From: Primulina eburnea
Taxonomy: Eukaryota; Streptophyta; Magnoliopsida; Lamiales; Gesneriaceae
Direction of reading: 5' to 3'
Assembly (NCBI RefSeq): GCF_022965805.1
Contig: NC_133103.1
Span: 31,249,635 to 31,313,634, forward strand
Length of the DNA: 64,000 nt
The notes under the pieces are model-generated. The model saw only the letters and a program-made list of their open reading frames with translations. It was not told the origin of the DNA and made no database searches. Made by a program: the position numbers and the translations under genes. Each line of letters starts with the position of its first letter. Position 1 is the stretch's first letter. Shown here in pieces: positions 23,672 to 35,339 of the stretch.

Positions 23672-24715
23672 CTTAGTGTAGTGACCCGTTCCAGAATCAC
23701 CTACTAATTAAAAACTAAGCATGCAATTAACCTAATTAACAATAATCAGAGATAACAGCGGAAAAGTCAACAAAAAAACCGATAAACTAAACCAACCAGA
23801 TACTCACGTCCTCCTCCTGCTCCTCCTGAGCTGTCCAACCTGAGGCCTGCCCCGAGGGAATGGGGTGTCCAAGAATAAACAAAACCGAGGACGTGAGCGA
23901 TAAGAACGCCCAGTACAAAAGTATGAGTATACAGACCTATATGAAATGCACATGCTATGATCATGATACCGGGGTAGTCAAGAAACAGGAGTCACAAAAG
24001 GATCTCAACAATGCTCAGTCTAGAGGCGCCAAGTGGATAGTGCCGCGCGGTCCAACCTCTGGGTCACTGCATCCACTACAAGACAGACGTGGACCTAAAA
24101 TGTCCCGGACCACCGAAGCCCTCCCGACCCGTCGGCCACTGTGTACTCTCGGTGTCCATGCGTCCACAAGACAGGGCTGAGCGGCCCCAAGATATAGCTT
24201 ATCTCGAAAGAGATACAGCTCAACAGTAAAGGCTATCTCGAAGGAGAATACGGCTCAACATGAAATGCAACGTGCAGTAATAAACGTGACATAATAGCAT
24301 GCATCATATGACATATATCAATGCACCACATAATCATGCAACACATATAAGAATGTATACTCAACCAGGATATCTCGGATAGTACTTTCGTACCTCTATC
24401 ACAGCAATCCTAATCCACTGGAACAACCAGACAACAGGTCTAAACCAAGCCTATTCATCAAGTGAAAACCATCACTAAACTTATCTACCAGACTTAACTA
24501 GATAATCCTGAGATAAATACTGATAAAATTCCAAACCTTCGTCCGTCGCTAGCCCGCTGATGCCGCTAGCTCCCAACTAGAGCACAGCTCTGCTACAAGA
24601 CCAGCAGCTCCCCGCTAGTGCCCAAATCTCGGAACAAGACTAGAACCTGTCAGAAACGACTGAAATGCTATGGAATTCTCTGAATTGGCGAGTCAAAATG
24701 AGGAAATCCGACCAC

Positions 24716-24723
24716 TATTTATA
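24716..24723 (-). promoter_or_regulatory. TATA box of the short gypsy-type element
   Basis: Minus-strand 'ctataaatag' context, about 305 bases into the LTR, directly after the palindrome array. It is a good match to plant TATA boxes. Confidence 0.7.
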
Positions 24724-24728
24724 GGCCA

Positions 24729-24955
24729 TGTTCGGATCGTCCGAACCCTCTTCGGAACGTCCGAACTCTTACGTGTCCATCGGCTCTTGACAGCTCATGA
24801 TCGGATCCTCCGATCATACACTTCGGACCGTCCGAACATGCACGTGTCCAGCTGCTCTTGACACCTCATGATCGGATCCACCGAACTCACTTCGGACCTT
24901 CCGAACTCTTCGGTGCTTCCGAACCATCTTCGGTCCGTCCGATCATGACTCGGTC
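24729..24955. repeat. Array of TTCGGANCGTCCGAA-type palindromes
   Basis: About eight 15-17 bp imperfect palindromes (consensus ttcggancgtccgaa, some variants with gatcgga) lie in about 225 bp. Two copies of a longer unit ('acgtgtcc..ctcttgaca..ctcatgatcggatcc') are included. The array lies just upstream of the TATA box in element orientation. Confidence 0.85.
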
Positions 24956-25027
24956 AAAATTACACATTAAACCTTCTTAATCACCAATAATCCGTTAATT
25001 ACCCAATTTGGAATTCGGGCTACTACA

Positions 25028-25373
25028 TTCTCCCCCCCTTAAAACGATTTCGTCCTCGAAATCAAGGCAAGAGAATGAACAAAACGAAAATAACAACATC
25101 ATTACCCTCAAAATCTAAGGGACAACCCATCACTAGACGCTTAGCTAACACCGAATGACCCATCGGAGTAGAAACAGAAAGAATGACGTCTAGAGAAACA
25201 TGCGGTAACTTATGACGCTTAACAAATCGTCCTGGTCACCCCAACGACCTACACTTCCCTGACTACTCTCATCACCAAAGTGGTCAGCCATTGCTACAAC
25301 ATAGAATGGGGAAACTAGTAAATTGGTCAACGGAAATCCCAAAACAGAATCTATATCCCAAAATCGTATGCAT
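25028..25373 (-). other. Interior of the short gypsy-type element
   Basis: It begins with the polypurine tract ('ttttaaggggggga' on the minus strand) next to the 3' LTR, then about 330 bases with no open frame or known motif, and ends at the primer site. Confidence 0.8.
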
Positions 25374-25385
25374 GCTCTGATACCA
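25374..25385 (-). other. Primer-binding site, initiator-Met tRNA
   Basis: Minus-strand 'tggtatcagagc', four bases from the right repeat. Confidence 0.9.
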
Positions 25386-25389
25386 TAAA

Positions 25390-25736
25390 TGTAGTGACCC
25401 GTTCCAGAATCACCTACTAATTAAAAACTAAGCATGCAATTAACCTAATTAACAATAATCAGAGATAACAGCGGAAAAGTCAACAAAAAAACCGATAAAC
25501 TAAACCAACCAGATACTCACGTCCTCCTCCTGCTCCTCCTGAGCTGTCCAACCTGAGGCCTGCCCCGAGGGAATGGGGTGTCCAAGAATAAACAAAACCG
25601 AGGACGTGAGTATCTGGTTGGTTTAGTTTATCGGTTTTTTTGTTGACTTTTCCGCTGTTATCTCTGATTATTGTTAATTAGGTTAATTGCATGCTTAGTT
25701 TTTAATTAGTAGGTGATTCTGGAACGGGTCACTACA
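25390..25736 (-). repeat. Fold-back 5' LTR: perfect 137-bp inverted repeat
   Basis: 25390-25526 and 25600-25736 are exact reverse complements around a 73-base spacer. 25390-25610 equals the start of the normal LTR. The switch falls exactly after 'gaggacgtgag' (25600-25610), whose complement 'ctcacgtcctc' occurs at 25516-25526 and also in the normal LTR. This is what self-primed fold-back synthesis would give. Confidence 0.95.
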
Positions 25737-25741
25737 CTTAG

Positions 25742-28695
25742 TTAGTGGATCAGCAACATTATCTGCGGAGCCGACTTTGTCAATCGTGACATCTCCTCTT
25801 TCCACGATCTCTCTGAGGATGTGGTACTTTCTCAATACATGTTTGGACTTCTGATGAGACCTTGGCTCCTTCGCCTGAGCTATGGCTCCCTGTTGTCACA
25901 CATCACCGGGATAGGAGCAACTCCATTAGGAATGACGCCCAAGTCTTGGATGAAATTCCTAATCCAAACAGCCTCCTTTGTTGCAGCCGATGCAGCAATA
26001 TATTCTGCCTCAGTGGTGGAATCCGCAGTACTGTCTTGCTTGGAACTCTTCCAAGAGACAGCACCACCATTGAGCATGAATATGAATCCAGAGGTTGACT
26101 TCGAATCATCGATATCGCTTTGGAAGCTAGAGTCGGTATAGCCTTCCAATTTTAGTTCTCCACCCCCATAGACCAAAAACAATTTATTGGTCCTTCTCAA
26201 ATACTTGAGGATGTCTTTCACAGCTTTCCAGTGTGGAAGACCAGGGTTGGATTGATATCTACTCACTACACTTAGTGCAAATGCCACGTCAGGACGTGTA
26301 GATATCATCCCATACATGATAATACCAATAGCCGAAGCATACGGAATTCGTGCATCACCGCTATCTCTGCATCAGTCTTGGGAGACATAGACTTGGATAG
26401 GGACACGTCATGACACATTGGTAGATGTCCTTTCTCGGACTCATCCATCGAGAACCGCTTCACGATGGTATCAATGTATGTGGACTGGGTGAGACCAAGC
26501 AATCTTCTTGATCTATCACTATAGATCTGTATTCCCAATACAAAAGATGCTTCACCCAAGTCCTGCATCGAGAACTTACTTGCTAACCATATCTTAGTTG
26601 ATTGCAACATTCCTACATCATTCCCAATGAGTAGAATGTCATCAACATAAAGAACAAGGAATGTCACAGCACTCCCACTGACCTTCTTATACATACAGGG
26701 TTCCTCAGGATTCTTAGTAAAACCAAACTCTTTGATTGTACTATCGAATCTGAGGTTCCAGCTCCTAGATGACTGCTTAAGACCATAAATAGATCTTTGA
26801 AGTTTGCATACCATATGCTCACTTCCGATAGATGTAAACCCTTCAGGTTGAGACATGTAAATCTCTTCCTTAATATCCCCATTAAGGAAGGCAGTCTTGA
26901 CATCCATCTGCCATATCTCATAGTCATACCATGCAGCTATGGCTAGCAAAATCCTAATGGACTTGAACATTGCAACTGGAGAAAAGGTTTCCTCATAGTC
27001 AACACCTTGTCTTTGAGTATACCCTTTTGCTACCAATCGCGCCTTGAAGGTCAATACCTTCCCATCGCCCCAAGTTTCCTCTTGTAAATCCATTTACACC
27101 CTATGGGAATAGTTGCCTCAGGTGGATCCACAAGATTCCACACTTGGTTCGAATGCATGGAACTCATCTCAGATTCCATTGCTTCAAGCCATTTGGATGA
27201 ATCGGCATCAGATAATGCTTCCTTGAAGGTCTTTGGATCACATCCAAGGTTAGGCTCATCATGGCCCTCTTCAAGAAGCAGACCATACCTCATAGGTGGT
27301 CTCGAGACTCTCTCGGATCTTCTAGGAGCTTGTATCTCCTCACTTAGCTCATTGGGTGTGGGTTCTACAACTGTGGGTGTCTCTCGAACCTCTTCGAGTT
27401 CTATCATCTCGCCTTTTCTATCCAATAGAAATTCCTTTTCCAAAAAGGTTGCATTCCTAGAAACAAACACCTTTTGTTTCTTGGGGATGATAGAAATAAT
27501 ATCCAACCGAATTCCTTGGATATCCCACAAAGTAGCATAAAATGGATCGACTATCCAATTTATCTCCCACTGCCTGCTGCACATAAGCAGGACACCCCCA
27601 TATTCTAAGATAAGAATACTTGGGAGGCTTACCCATCCATATCTCATATGGAGTCTTGTCAACTGCCTTTGTATGGACATTGTTCAACAACAGTGCCGCT
27701 GTTTCAAGCGCATATCCCCAAAAGGATGGCGGCAACTCCGTGAACCCCATCATAGACCGAACCATGTCCATCAAAGTCCGGTTACGACGCTCCGAAACAC
27801 CATTCAACTGCGGTGTAGCGGGCGGAGTCCACTGCGAGAGAATCCCATTCTCCCTAAGATACTATTGGAACTCGGCACTCAAGTACTCACCACCTCGATC
27901 CGATCGAAGTGCCTTGATGCTTCGTCCCAATTGATTCTCTACTTCACTTCTGAATTCTTTGAACCTTTCAAAGGCTTCAGACTTGTATTTCATCAAATAC
28001 ACATACCCATACCTAGAAAAGTCATCGGTAAAGGTGATGAAGTAGGCATGTCCATGCTTAGTGGTGATGCTAAGCGGACCGCACACATCGGTATGGATCA
28101 AATCCAATAACCCTTTGGCTCGCTCCACATGGCCCTTAAAGGGAATTTTGGTCATCTTTCCTTTTAGACAGGATTCACAAGTCGTGAAAGCATTAATATC
28201 GGACATATCAAACATGCCAACTCCCACTAGCTTGTTCATCCTTCTTGAGGAAATATGTCCTAATCGAGCATGCCATAATTGTGCCGAATTAAGAGTATCT
28301 TGTTTGAGCTTATTTGTTGTTGTTATTGCTTGGATATTGTTAACTGGAATATCTTTCAATTTTAAGGTGTAGAGATTGTTTTCAAGTTCTCCGGTACCAA
28401 CTAAACATTCATTCTTGTAAATATTGCAAACAACTTTGCTAAATAAACAAGAAAATCCATCAATATCAAGCATAGGAATGGAAATAATGTTTTTAATCAA
28501 GTCTGGTACGAACAAAACATCTCTCAAAACAAACTTAAAATCATTGTTCAAACATAAATAAACATCTCCCACAGCCTTGGCAGCAACCCTTGCTCCATTG
28601 CCCATCCTCAAGAAGGTCTCACCTTCCCAGAGCTTCCTACTTCTTTCCATCACCTGCAAATCATTACAGAGATGTGAGCCACAGCCGGTATCCAA
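25742..28695 (-). pseudogene. copia pol: protease, integrase, RT, RNase H
   Basis: In minus-strand order: a protease remnant ('DTGCGSHL', 28660-28695), a GAG-pre-integrase zinc domain ('LWHARLGHIS', 'CESCLKGK'), integrase core ('DVCGPL', 'DDFSRYGYVY'), then a stop near 27862. It continues with 'NGVSERRNRTL' (27457-27807), a shift near 27480, the linker, a shift near 27080, RT (26305-27093, 'YGLKQSSRSW', 'YVDDILLIG'), a shift near 26310, RNase H (25880-26317, 'STTEAEYIA') and a shift near 25880. Five or more lesions make it inactive. Confidence 0.9.
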
Positions 28696-28730
28696 TACCC
28701 AAGAAGTAGAGTTAATGGAGATATTTACTT

Positions 28731-29600
28731 CATGTAGAACATACCTTTGCCAGAACCCTTCTGGGCAAGATATTCCCTGCAGTTACGCCTCTAATGTCCA
28801 GGCTTCTTGCAGTGATGACAGATGTAAACTGTCTTCTCAGCCTTGGCTGGCGCGGCTGCTACAACGGGACCCGGAGTTTGCCTCTTCAAGGGCACGCTCT
28901 TCTTGGGACGTTGGAAAGAACGCTTCTTTCCCTTCCCATGTGGATCGTTCTTTGTGCCAGATGAAGAACCCACATAAAGAGCCAGCTTCTCCTTTTTGAC
29001 GGTGGACTCAAAAGTCACAAGCATTTTCACCAACTCTTCAAGGCTTGGCTCAAGCTTGTTCATATTAAAGTTCACGATAAAAGGATTATACGAGCTAAGC
29101 AACGACAGCAGCAACACATCTGTGGTCAACTCCGAAGGCAAAATCAGATCCATGCCAACGAGCTTGTCCACGAGCCCAATCAACTTTAGGCCATGCTCAT
29201 GGACCGAAGCCCCATCTCGCATGCGTAAAGTGATGAGTTCCTTGACTATGGCATGCCTTAGAGGCCGAGTCTGCTCACCAAAGAGCTCCTTGAGGTGCAA
29301 ATGAATGTCAGCAGCATTCTTTGCATCCTCGAATCGCCTCTGCAGCTCATCGTTCATCGAAGCCTGCATATAACACCTAGCCTTCAAGTCATGGTCGCAC
29401 CAATCCTTGTAGGTCTGCAATTCCTCAGGAGTGCAGCTAGTCGGAGCCTCAGCAGGGGGTGACTCAGTCAGTGTATATGCAATTTTCTCCGAGTTCAAGA
29501 CAATCTTTAGATTTCTTAGCCAAGTGATATAGTTAGGTCCGGTTAGAACATGTTTTTCGAGAATAACGGAAAACGAGTTGCGAATTGATGACATTGTCAA
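28731..29600 (-). pseudogene. copia gag, nucleocapsid interrupted by a stop
   Basis: ATG at 29600 opens 269 codons of a UBN2-type gag: 'NYITWLRNLK' near residue 23 and 'LHLKELFGEQTRPLRH' near 105. A basic region (residues 218-245) and the first half of a CCHC knuckle ('CHHCKKPGH') follow. A TAG at 28791-28793 falls in the knuckle; the frame is then open past the last Cys ('NC') toward the protease. Gag assembles the virus-like particle in the cytoplasm. The stop is probably a point mutation. Confidence 0.88.
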
Positions 29601-30899
29601 AGATTTGTACTAAAAAGTAAAACAGTAAATGTTAATGACTATTTTAAAATATTTAATAAGATATAAAGTTTGGACTTTTACTTTATAAATTATCGCTCCC
29701 ACTGTTTTGACATTTTCACTACCCTCTAGTGAAAACGGGAAACACTTTCCTCAGAAGACACGTAAGGTCCAATTAGTAAATTGTGATCCCGAATAATATC
29801 AGCCAATCACAATTCCTAAAAGGTAGTTTCCAATTGCATCGCCATGCAACCCTCTACGTATACTTTTGTCTCACGTTTGATTAGGACCCAATAATATGAC
29901 GTCGTTCATCTTTACGTGTCAAGCCTAACCCATCGATATTGAACCTTAATGGGCGGTCGCCATGAGTTCTCTCAATAATATGAGCCGAAATCATGGGAGT
30001 TCCACGTAGTTCACATCACAATGTCAATGGATGTCACAACTTTCCGGCACCCAGGGCCCCCTCAATAATATGAGCCGAGCCCCGAGTACGGGTAGCGTTC
30101 ATCATGCACCCATTGTCGATTGAAGACAAGGAAATTATAAACAAATTTATAATTCCCCTTTTCGGACTTGATATTAATTTTGAATCTTATTCAAAATGAG
30201 GGTTTTTAATTTTGAAAGGTCTCATCATTAATTTTATTTTAAAAACTCGCCATGTTTGATCGTATGTTTGCCGGATTCATGCAACTTTGTTATTATCATA
30301 ATAATAACGCACATACTCATTATTACCGCCACAATTATAAATTAAATTAACAAAGTATACAAACACCTTTGTCTACTTTCAAATTAATTTATTTATAATC
30401 GAATTTCTTGTAAATTACAATTTACTATAAATAATTAAAGTCCAACTTCAATTATTTATTTTATAAGAAAATATATGCAACAATTGCAAATTTAAACTTA
30501 AGGGCCCAAAACTCATTTTTCACCAAAAATACTTTGGCCCATTTAAATTTCACAAAATATGTTAGCCATCCAATGGCCCAACAACTCAAGGCCCATGACA
30601 CTAAGATTGTCCAAAACATTTTTGTAAACCCTAGTCGTCAACCCCGTCGCCGGAGCTCCGTCGCCGAATTCCGGCAACACCCAAATTTTTTTTTTATTTT
30701 AAAAAGTTTCGGGCAGCCCGAAGGCTGCCCCATTTGCTGCCCGAAATTCTCGGGCAGCCCGAGATTAGCTGCCCGAAATTTTTTTTTTTGTTTCAAAAAA
30801 TTCGGCCTTGATGTATACCATGCAAAAATATTTCTCAAGCGGTTAGAAATCGATCTCAACATAATATTGCGTAAATATTACACAAAAACCGTAACCTTA
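29601..30899 (-). other. 5' leader of the copia element
   Basis: 1.3 kb between primer site and gag ATG, with no conserved ORF. It has two copies of 'ctcaataatatgagccga' (about 29971 and 30064) and a GC-rich block of repeated 'cgggcagc' and 'gctgcccg' words (30708-30780) flanked by homopolymer T/A runs. This block could fold into a strong stem in genomic RNA. Confidence 0.75.
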
Positions 30900-30911
30900 G
30901 CTCGGATACCA
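30900..30911 (-). other. Primer-binding site of the copia element
   Basis: Minus-strand 'tggtatccgagc' is adjacent to the 5' LTR. It is close to the initiator-Met site with one or two differences. Confidence 0.8.
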
Positions 30912-30913
30912 CT

Positions 30914-32956
30914 TGAAAGCGGACCGGTTACGGTGGCCGGAAGCGCAACGGAAGTAAAAAATTTTCGATTTTCATGAAGAAAATTCGGCCACCTTGATTG
31001 TGTGCAATATTTACAATCAAACACCATAAAACATGCATAGGGTGTTTTAGAAATTTACCTATCAATCTTAAAGACTGATGTAATGGCTCCAACTTTGTTG
31101 TAAACAACAAAGCTCTTCCAGGAAAGAAAAATCTACAAGCTTCCTCCTCCAAAATTAAGCCCACCACTTGCTTGGTAAATCCTTTCTTGTTTTGCACTAG
31201 AAAAACAAGAAGATTTTTCAATGAGAAGGTTTTTATTCTCCAACACTTGAAGAACAAAAGAGAGAAAAATTTGAGAGTATTTTTTAAGGAAATTTACGGC
31301 CAAGTCTAAGCAAGAATGAGGAGGGAAAGTTGAGTCTTGGGGTTGCAAAAAGTTAGATACAAAAGTTGCATGCCATGCAATATTTTATTCAAAAGTAATG
31401 CAAACCCCTTCACCTCCCAAGCATGCAAACCCTAGTGGGCTTGTAACCTTTACAAGGCCCATAGACTTTTAATTGTCCCAAACAATTTGAACCCAATTAA
31501 ACTTTACTTGATTTTATTCAAACCCACTAGTTAAATAATTATTTCCAATTGGGCTCTACAAGGCCCAATGTTATTTAATTAATCCAACACTTGAATTAAT
31601 TTAATTATTTGGACTCTACTAGGCCCACTAGTGTTTAATTAATTCAACACTTGAATTAATTTAATTTAGTCCATAATAATGTTTATGAAAATCACAATTT
31701 TCAAATACATTATTCACTTGGCCAAATTTTAATCTAGGAACACTCCATAAATTAAAATTTATATTTCTCTCATAGAAGTCATACTTCTATTTTTTTTTAC
31801 GCTTATAAACACATTTATAAGCCGTTCAACACATTGAACTATTTTACTTCTCATCGGGATTTACAAAGCTAGTACTTGTGTGGCCCTCAATGGTTCATTG
31901 ATACGACTAGCCGTGAGTTCACATCTCCATGTGATTCGGACTAAACATGTCCTTATATGAGCATACCCCAATTGCTCCATTCTTATTTATCAACCCTTGA
32001 TAATAAGAATGTCAGAACTCAAGTCTGATATTACCCAACCAATCATGTTAAACGCCTTGCAGCATCGCTTACATGATTCCCTAGTTATCAAATGATAGTG
32101 CCTGCAAGAACCATTCAATTATGGTTAGCGTACAGTACAGTCCCTTCAACTCATATATCCCGATCGATTCGACAACTATTGGTTTATCGAGAGTTGTCAA
32201 TGAATCGATACTATGTGTCATGTCGTAGTTGCATCGATGGTGTAATCTATGAAACCCCTTTCATAATTACAACCATACTCTGATCAGAGATTTCAAACTA
32301 CACGCACATGAAAACACATAGGATATCCATACCCGTAGGTAAGCGGTGAATCCCCGACTACAATGCATCGACTCCTACATGTTTCGCCGTAACACCCAAC
32401 CTTGCCACCTGATGACCCCATAAGAGTCGGTAAACAAGTCAAAGTGAAACGCTAGCACATAGAGTCTCAATGTTGTCCCGGGTCATAAGGACTAATGGTG
32501 TAAAACCATAAACTAGGACGTTTCCACTCGATAAGTGAGAACCACTTGGAAAGTCCTTTATAGAGGGTTGTTCAGTGCACTCTACCAGGAGCACCTATCT
32601 GCATGCTCGGACATCTCAATGTCCCCTACCAATGAAACATGGTACTCACATCGCAGATACTAGTCTCTAACTCGAGCGGCCTATATCCTTCTTAGTGGCG
32701 GCTGAATCGACTAGGAACCGTTTAGAATATACAGTATTACAAATATGAGTTTCATGATAATCATCATATGAGCATCTCATATTCTTTCTCCTATTTGTAT
32801 ATTCAAGGACTTTATCTATGCAACTAGCATGGGTATACAGATAAAGATGCGTCAATATAATAAATTCAAATATTATTAAAATAAAGATCGTTTATACATA
32901 GAGTTTCATCGTGAACACTCGGCCAACACTTGGCTCGACGTGCACCTACTCTAACA
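30914..32956 (-). repeat. 5' LTR of the copia element
   Basis: 2043 bp, partner of 21542-23585 with scattered substitutions and single-base indels. Confidence 0.92.
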
Positions 32957-32964
32957 ACAGAGAG

Positions 32965-34867
32965 GTCCTCGGCCACGTTCACCGAATTCCAAACCCGTTC
33001 ATAATTTGGTCACAAGACATTTAGCATACCTCAAAAACTTAAAAATATTTTGTTTTCCGCGTCGAACATACTTACTTGGCATTAAGGGATTCGTTGGATC
33101 TCGCTTGGGGACACTGCTGCACATACTAACATGAATTCGAATCCTTATCTTGTATAACTTAGACGTATAGTCATCCTCACACCCAAAAATGACAAAACAT
33201 TCTAAATCTATCGGGACATGACCTCGTTTAGTCATTGTACTAAATCATAATATCAAAACCCAAAACAATCCCTAAAAAAAATTTATTTAAAATTTTTTTT
33301 TAAAAGGGACACGGATCCGTGAAAGGGTCCATGTCGGGGTCTGTTTAGATGCTGGAGACTCGTATTTCGAAGGAAAAATGGACACGGACTCCGTGCCGAG
33401 GTCCGGGAAAGGGTCTGGGTAACCTCTGGACTTGTAAACTCGCGAAAATTCACTAACTTATTAATTCATTCTTCCAATCCAAGCCTAGGGACCATGAACT
33501 AACACCACGAGACTCATCTTATGATGCTATTACATTGATTCAAACCCGTACAAACACCTCAAACGTCCCCAAGCATTGGCAAGCGCTTAAATACAACAAT
33601 AACCCGTAATTCGACATCATTTAGCTTCCTACGACTTCTATTACATCCCAACCCATTCCCGACCCAAACGAACCACCAAATAACACCTAAATACATCCCA
33701 TAAAATATCTAAATAGAGTAGCACAAGCCCGGCGGTGCCCAACGAAGCCTGCAACAATAAAACTTCAAGAACACATCAAGAATACATTTTCAAAAAACGC
33801 AGTTTGAGTAGTCCCACAAAAACGATCATAACATACTCATTTCTTATCAAAATATTTCTAATTTACTTTCAAATCGAAAGTATCAAAATATTCTACATTT
33901 TATATGTTGAACGTTTTTCCTTAAAATCGATCGAAAAACCGCAGTAATTAAAATGACAGCAAATTCGTGTTTTGACATCCAAAAACAGTTTCAAAAGTGA
34001 TCCAACCATATTTGCTCAAACTTCTTCTTAACATACACATGTTTTTCATACAATAAACATAAAAATCATTACTAAGAAAAGATCGATGCAAGAAAGAAAG
34101 AATATACATGCCTTTTGATAATTAACGTTACCAAAACAACTACACCGAAGCAGAAGGATGCGAAAGACGATCCAAGACGAACGTGACACTATTTTTTTCT
34201 AATAAACCAACATGAAATCTCAGAATCTGTAGGGGAAGGGTGATATCGAGGCTGCTGAAAATGAGAACTCAAGAACCCTAATCTCCTTCAAAGGTGAACG
34301 TGTAAGTGTGTGTGAAAAAGTATGTGTGTGCATGTGTTTTAATAAATTAAGAGGTAGAATTTGTTTAATTAATAATTATCAACTAATTAAAATTCTAACA
34401 CACTATTACTATACTAATAACCCCTTATAAAAAATTAAATTAAAAAATTAAAAATGCTAATAAAAATGTTAATTCCCACCAATTAAACAAAGTCCTCTAA
34501 TTTAAAATAAAAATCACCATTTCTAAACTTTTAAAATTTTAAATTCATCTAATACTTAAATTAGGCTTTAAAAATGCTAAATACTTAATAAATCATTTAA
34601 ATGTCTCATTCTTAACTTAAAATAAAATACCACATTTTAAAATTCCCAAAATCGTCGCCGATCTCTTTTCCTCGATCCCCCATCGAATAATCGCCTGAAA
34701 CATGAAACTCAAGAAAACATGTAACGTGCATCACATAAGCATAATTAATTTAAAATAATACATTTGAATAAATCATGCATCGCTAAGAAATCAATTTAAA
34801 CTTAAATAAATGATTTAACAATTAAATAAATGCATGTGTTTTATGTGTACTGATTTTGGGCTCTACA
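32965..34867 (-). repeat. Right segment of the Tekay-like solo LTR
   Basis: It resumes exactly where 19511 left off ('gtcctcggccacgttcaccga') and ends 'ctctaca'. It holds its own GC-rich palindromic block at 33306-33425 ('gacacggatccgtg', 'gacacggactccgtgcc'), in the same relative place as the LARD array. No gene. Confidence 0.85.
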
Positions 34868-35189
34868 AATTAGGTGTGATCGATGCAGGTGAGCATGATG
34901 TTGATGTTGGTGGAGGTCTTGATGGTTGACCTTGCTGGACTGAAGGTGTACATAACCCGAGGACCTGCGCTAGTTTTTCCGCATTTATGATTTAAAGTAT
35001 ATGTTAAAGGTTTTATGACTGCTGTTATGCTTTTGAGTAATTTTTGAGAGCTTGTTAGAATTAGCTTTATTTTGAAATATTGCTAAGTAAGGATTTGCAA
35101 ACGGTTGACGATTTTATGTTTTAAAATATTTCCTTTGGATTTTTAAGTTTAGTTTGTTGCTTTATTTTTAAAATGGTGCAAAGTATTTT

Positions 35190-35224
<35 letters not shown>

Positions 35225-35339
35225 TTATGTATATATATATATATATATATTTTAAGTTCATCCGATTCATGAGAGGAAAAAAATTTTCTAGTGTATTTTA
35301 AGAACTGGCCGTGCATAGAAAGAAGCCGTTGGCGTCACA
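34868..35339 (+). mobile_element. Tekay-like gypsy LTR, third segment
   Basis: It continues from 18755 ('aggtgtgatcgatgcagg') and ends near 35339 with 'ggcgtcaca', a plausible LTR terminus. It contains a (TA)n tract at 35193-35250. Confidence 0.65.
35193..35250. repeat. (TA)n microsatellite
   Basis: Two TA runs separated by 'tttatttatgta'. Confidence 0.95.

Larger units (their letters stand above)
23677..25027 (-). repeat. 3' LTR of the short gypsy-type element
   Basis: 1351 bp from 'tgtagtgaccc' to 'gggctactaca' (plus-strand reading). On the minus strand the TATA box 'tataaata' is at 24716-24723, immediately downstream of a palindrome array. Position 23677-23824 carries the sequence that is doubled in the abnormal right repeat. 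Confidence 0.9.
23677..25736 (-). mobile_element. Short non-autonomous gypsy-type element with a fold-back LTR
   Basis: Target duplication CTTAG (23672-23676, 25737-25741) proves one integration event. The left repeat is a full LTR (23677-25027). A polypurine tract next to it and a tRNA-iMet primer site near the right repeat set minus orientation. The interior is only 362 bp and encodes nothing. The right repeat is abnormal: the LTR end followed by its own reverse complement (25390-25736). It resembles a TRIM element, though the LTR is longer than usual. It sits inside the copia RNase H region. Confidence 0.92.
21542..32956 (-). mobile_element. Full-length Ty1/copia element (Angela/Tork-like)
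   Basis: LTRs at 21542-23585 and 30914-32956 are flanked by perfect 5-bp duplications ACAGA (21537-21541, 32957-32961). Order on the minus strand: 5' LTR, primer site, 1.3-kb leader, gag, protease, integrase, RT, RNase H, polypurine tract, 3' LTR, the copia order. LTRs differ at roughly 1-2% of positions by eye. Coding is broken by at least two stops and four frameshifts, and a 2-kb gypsy-type element is inserted near the end of RNase H. The Angela/Tork assignment rests on motif style only. Confidence 0.93.
18756..34867 (-). mobile_element. Tekay-like solo LTR, split by nested insertions
   Basis: It opens 'tgtaacgtaccg' at 18756 and closes 'ctctaca' at 34867. Own sequence is 18756-19511 plus 32965-34867, about 2.66 kb, equal to one LTR with no internal domain, so it is a solo LTR. 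Flanks 'catta' and 'aatta' fit a target duplication with one later substitution. The uninterrupted sister at 38373-38390 shows the empty site. The minus orientation follows from similarity to the LARD LTRs. It hosts the insertions at 19512-32959. Confidence 0.85.

Noticed and set aside
18747..34873. A perfect 5-bp target duplication for the Tekay-like solo LTR
   Set aside because: Flanks read catta and aatta; four of five bases match, so I report it as a mutated duplication, not a perfect one.
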